In this document: positions 61,714-64,000 of the stretch, in pieces
How positions within the stretch are numbered: position 1 is the first letter of the stretch
Layout: each line of letters starts with the position of its first letter
Origin: Pseudomonadota bacterium
Lineage (GTDB): Bacteria; Bdellovibrionota_C; UBA2361; OMII01
Assembly: GCA_026390555.1 (NCBI GenBank)
Contig: JAPLFS010000064.1
Location: 19,046-83,045, forward strand
DNA length: 64,000 nt
Reading direction: 5' to 3'
Translations under genes and position numbers: made by a program
Notes under the pieces: generated by a model
Told to the model about the DNA's origin: nothing
Seen by the model: only the letters and a program-made list of their open reading frames with translations
Database searches by the model: none

Positions 61714-61893
61714 TATATAGCTATGATAGCGAAAGCATTAGGGGCTTCAAGCCAAAAGAGATGAGGCAGGCGATCTTTTTCGTGGCTGGCCTAGAGTCCG
61801 GCGCTCGCAGCGCTAACGGATGGGTAAGCCGATGGTAGCGCCCCTTGTTTAGCAGGGCTTGAGGGCATACCATAAGGGCTTGGATACGCTAGT
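61714..61893. other. Leader region of the glycosylphosphotransferase gene
   Basis: No gene. It contains repeat copy C (about 61763-61807) between the inverted-repeat element and the downstream start codon. I do not find a clear promoter by eye. Confidence 0.4.
61763..61807. repeat. Interspersed repeat copy C (right half)
   Basis: GAGGC then GATCTTTTTCGTGG then CTGGCCTAGAGTCCGGCG aligns with the right half of copy A and the central part of copy B. The left half is missing, possibly lost on insertion of the adjacent element. Confidence 0.5.
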
Positions 61894-63378
61894 ATGCTAA
61901 AGCAGAACTCCCGTCTTATATCGCGCGTTGAGCGCCTCGGTGATAACTTGATCGTTATAGTGGCGTTCTTCGCCGCCTATTACGGGCGTAACTCGTTAAT
62001 CTTTTGGAACGATATCTTCGATCTTAATCTCCCCTTTGAGGGCTACGAGCTGGCTCCGATTAAGGACTACTTTATCGTATTGATTGTGACGGTGCTCGGA
62101 TATGGGGTGCTACTCAACCTGATGGGAGCGTACGGAAGTATGCGAAGGAGCTCGGTGCTGCGGCTCTTTCGAGTGGCGTTTCTTAGCAGCGCCTTGGTCT
62201 TTGTATTGCTTGCTGCAACCCTCTTTATACTTAAGATTAATATCAGTAGATCGTTTGTTGGCTTGTTTGTATTACTGAGTGGATGCGGACTCTCCATTGA
62301 ACGATATGCGGTGCTTAAATTTCTAAGATATTGGCGCAGGCAGGGGCACAATTTTCGTAACGTAATTATATGTGGTATCGGCGAACAGTCGCTTAAGTTA
62401 GCACGCGAGATAGTAGGTCGCCCTGAGCTCGGTATTCACATTCGTGGCTTTGGGGATCTGCGCGCAGACGATAAGCACCAGGCTGCAAGCATCCAGCATT
62501 TGCGTAGCGATCTTGCAGGGTCAGTTAAGGTCGGGCGTGTACTGATCGGGACAGCGGCGGTGTGCCGCGCTCTTGAAGATTACGCGATAGATGAGGTGCT
62601 TTTTACCGATGTTGTAGAGGTCATGCCACAGGTAGAGGAGATGATTATGGTGTGCGCCGAGCAGGGGGTGCGCACAACTATAGCAGCCGATCTGTTCAGT
62701 ATCGGCCTGATTAAATCAGAGATTAGTTACTTCGGCGGCATGCCCCTTATTCACTTTCAGACCCCTCCTGGGGACTCCTGGGAGCTAGCGTTGAAGCGTG
62801 TAATCGACATCGTTGTGGCAGGGGTAGCTCTGGTAGCCATGGCACCAATTTTTGCGTTGTTGGCGCTTGGAATAAAAGCTAGCACTGGACCAGTCATCTT
62901 TAGACAGACCCGCATGGGACTTAATGGGCGCCTCTTTCAGATGCTTAAGTTCCGTTCGATGTATCTGGATGCGGAGCAGGCGCTGGATGTACTGCGAACC
63001 AAGAACGAGATGAACGGTCCCACCTTTAAGATGAAGAACGACCCCCGTGTTACCTCCTTCGGAAGGTTCCTTAGGCGCTTTAGCTTGGATGAGCTTCCGC
63101 AACTTTGGAACGTGTTTGTTGGTGAGATGAGTCTGGTTGGGCCCCGCCCACCCATTCCAGGAGAGGTGAGTCTATACGAGAGGAGTTCTCGGCGTAGACT
63201 ATCGATGCGGCCAGGGCTGACCTGCATCTGGCAGGTGAGTGGACGAAATGAGATTAAGGACTTTGAGTCCTGGGTTAAGCTCGATCTTAACTACATCGAC
63301 AACTGGTCACTGATGGGCGACCTGGTACTTTTGCTCCGCACCGTTCCGGCTGTGCTGTTCGGTATCGGCGCGCGTTAA
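61894..63378 (+). CDS. Polyprenyl glycosylphosphotransferase (WbaP/exopolysaccharide initiating enzyme)
   Basis: Inner-membrane enzyme that transfers a sugar-1-phosphate to undecaprenyl phosphate, starting a repeat-unit polysaccharide. Four N-terminal helices (about 15-155) and a CoA-binding-like middle domain (about 150-290) precede the bacterial sugar transferase domain, with KFRSMYLDAEQ, FGRFLRRFSLDELPQLWNV, MSLVGPRPPIP and LTCIWQVSGRNE. 494 residues. It fits the sugar-nucleotide genes at 35-37 kb. Its upstream region contains an unusual inverted-repeat element. Confidence 0.93.
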   Translation: MLKQNSRLISRVERLGDNLIVIVAFFAAYYGRNSLIFWNDIFDLNLPFEGYELAPIKDYFIVLIVTVLGYGVLLNLMGAYGSMRRSSVLRLFRVAFLSSALVFVLLAATLFILKINISRSFVGLFVLLSGCGLSIERYAVLKFLRYWRRQGHNFRNVIICGIGEQSLKLAREIVGRPELGIHIRGFGDLRADDKHQAASIQHLRSDLAGSVKVGRVLIGTAAVCRALEDYAIDEVLFTDVVEVMPQVEEMIMVCAEQGVRTTIAADLFSIGLIKSEISYFGGMPLIHFQTPPGDSWELALKRVIDIVVAGVALVAMAPIFALLALGIKASTGPVIFRQTRMGLNGRLFQMLKFRSMYLDAEQALDVLRTKNEMNGPTFKMKNDPRVTSFGRFLRRFSLDELPQLWNVFVGEMSLVGPRPPIPGEVSLYERSSRRRLSMRPGLTCIWQVSGRNEIKDFESWVKLDLNYIDNWSLMGDLVLLLRTVPAVLFGIGAR

Positions 63379-63382
63379 AAGC

Positions 63383-64000
63383 TTACGACAGTATAGCGTA
63401 GATACGGCGCACTCCGGCGCTAGAAGCCTCTTCACGCGAGATCGAGAAGCGCCCAAGAACGGTCGTGTTTTCAATGTGCGGGCCACCGCAGATCTCCTTC
63501 GAGAAGTCCCCGATCTCATACACCTTTACCTTCTCAGGATAGCGCTCTCCGAAGAAGGCAAGCGCTCCGGCCTTTATAGCATCGTCGTAGGTTGTGTCTG
63601 CAAATGAGACCTTAAGGTTGCGAGCGATCTGTTCGTTTACAATTCGCTCAACCTCTTTAATCTCCTCAGGTGTGACCTTTTGCGAATGAGAGAAATCAAA
63701 ACGGAGGCGCTCATTCGTTATATTGCTACCCTTCTGCTGAACGTGGGTGCCAAGCACCGAGCGCAGCGCCTGGTGCATAAGGTGAGTAGTGGTGTGAAGC
63801 TTTACGACGGCTTCACCGTGATCAGCTAGCCCGCCCTTGAACATCCCCTTAGCGGAGGTGCGAGAGAGGTCCTGGTGTTTTTTAAATTCACCCTCAAACT
63901 CAGCTCGGTCAACCTGCTGACCACGCTCACGTGCAATCTCTTCCGACATCTCCCACGGAAACCCGTAGGTTTCAAAGAGCTTAAATGCTAGCGCGCCCGT
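63383..64000 (-). CDS. alaS: Alanyl-tRNA synthetase, C-terminal part (gene runs off window)
   Basis: The minus-strand frame is open to the window edge, so the 5' part is missing. Visible are the core end AFKLFETYGFPWEMSEEIA, the editing (SAD) domain HTTTHLMHQALRSVLG with RFDFSHSQKVTPEEI, and EICGGPHIENT with the zinc-site Cys-x-x-x-His; the usual CGGTH reads CGGPH. The protein stops right after GVRRIYAILS, so the DHHA1/C-Ala domain of ordinary bacterial AlaRS is absent. The stop lies 4 bp past the end of the convergent transferase gene. Confidence 0.9.
   Translation of the reverse strand, partial: TGALAFKLFETYGFPWEMSEEIARERGQQVDRAEFEGEFKKHQDLSRTSAKGMFKGGLADHGEAVVKLHTTTHLMHQALRSVLGTHVQQKGSNITNERLRFDFSHSQKVTPEEIKEVERIVNEQIARNLKVSFADTTYDDAIKAGALAFFGERYPEKVKVYEIGDFSKEICGGPHIENTTVLGRFSISREEASSAGVRRIYAILS

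Overview
The window is a continuous stretch of chromosome from a Gram-negative, diderm bacterium. It carries a complete Tol-Pal envelope cluster, BamD, lipoproteins with clear lipoboxes, a type II secretion operon, a lipid A-type acyltransferase and sugar-nucleotide/exopolysaccharide genes. Base composition is mid-range and gene density is high. The mixture resembles deltaproteobacteria-like or Bdellovibrio-like lineages, but nothing here fixes the phylum, so the taxonomy is inference.

Layout. 0-2.7 kb: the end of an unknown gene, then tpiA and gapA without pgk. 2.9-7.9 kb: tolQ-tolR-tolA-tolB-pal-cpoB. 7.9-9.8 kb: ribF-rluD. 9.8-10.3 kb: an orphan proline-tailed ORF ending at a strong hairpin. 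10.8-18.4 kb: an AT-richer island holding a SulP anion transporter, DabA (DUF2309) and two NuoL/M-type subunits, which reads as an inorganic carbon uptake operon. 18.5-25 kb: housekeeping genes (pgeF, a YdcH-like protein, a polyprenyl diphosphate synthase, tRNA-Glu, queG, an inositol monophosphatase-family enzyme, lipoproteins). 25-30.4 kb: a SET-domain protein and a threonine aldolase face a tightly coupled three-gene operon (Cys/Met-type PLP enzyme, diaminopimelate decarboxylase-like enzyme, aspartyl/asparaginyl hydroxylase). This looks like an unassigned amino-acid-derived pathway.

30.2-32.6 kb: an insertion with fragments of an IS91-like transposase and a Fic gene, bracketed by a 170-bp direct repeat copied from the end of the hydroxylase gene. 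32.5-39.5 kb: acyltransferase, site-2 protease, UDP-sugar dehydrogenase and epimerase, phosphopantetheinyl transferase, acyl-CoA-ligase-like enzyme. 39.6-50 kb: gspJIHGFEDC and bamD on the minus strand. 50-58.5 kb: panC, a Tat-exported protein, dxs, an HDOD protein, an HTH-solute-binding fusion, a 44-aa membrane peptide and a second Pal-like lipoprotein. 58.6-64 kb: M20 peptidase, rarA, a 483-bp element with 91-bp inverted repeats, a polyprenyl glycosylphosphotransferase and the 3' part of a short alaS.

The most unusual items are the SulP-DabA-two-subunit island, the PLP/PLP/hydroxylase operon, the duplication around the Fic insertion, the long inverted-repeat element just upstream of the polysaccharide glycosyltransferase gene, and a three-copy degenerate interspersed repeat. 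All family assignments come from reading motifs in the translated sequence; no database search was run.
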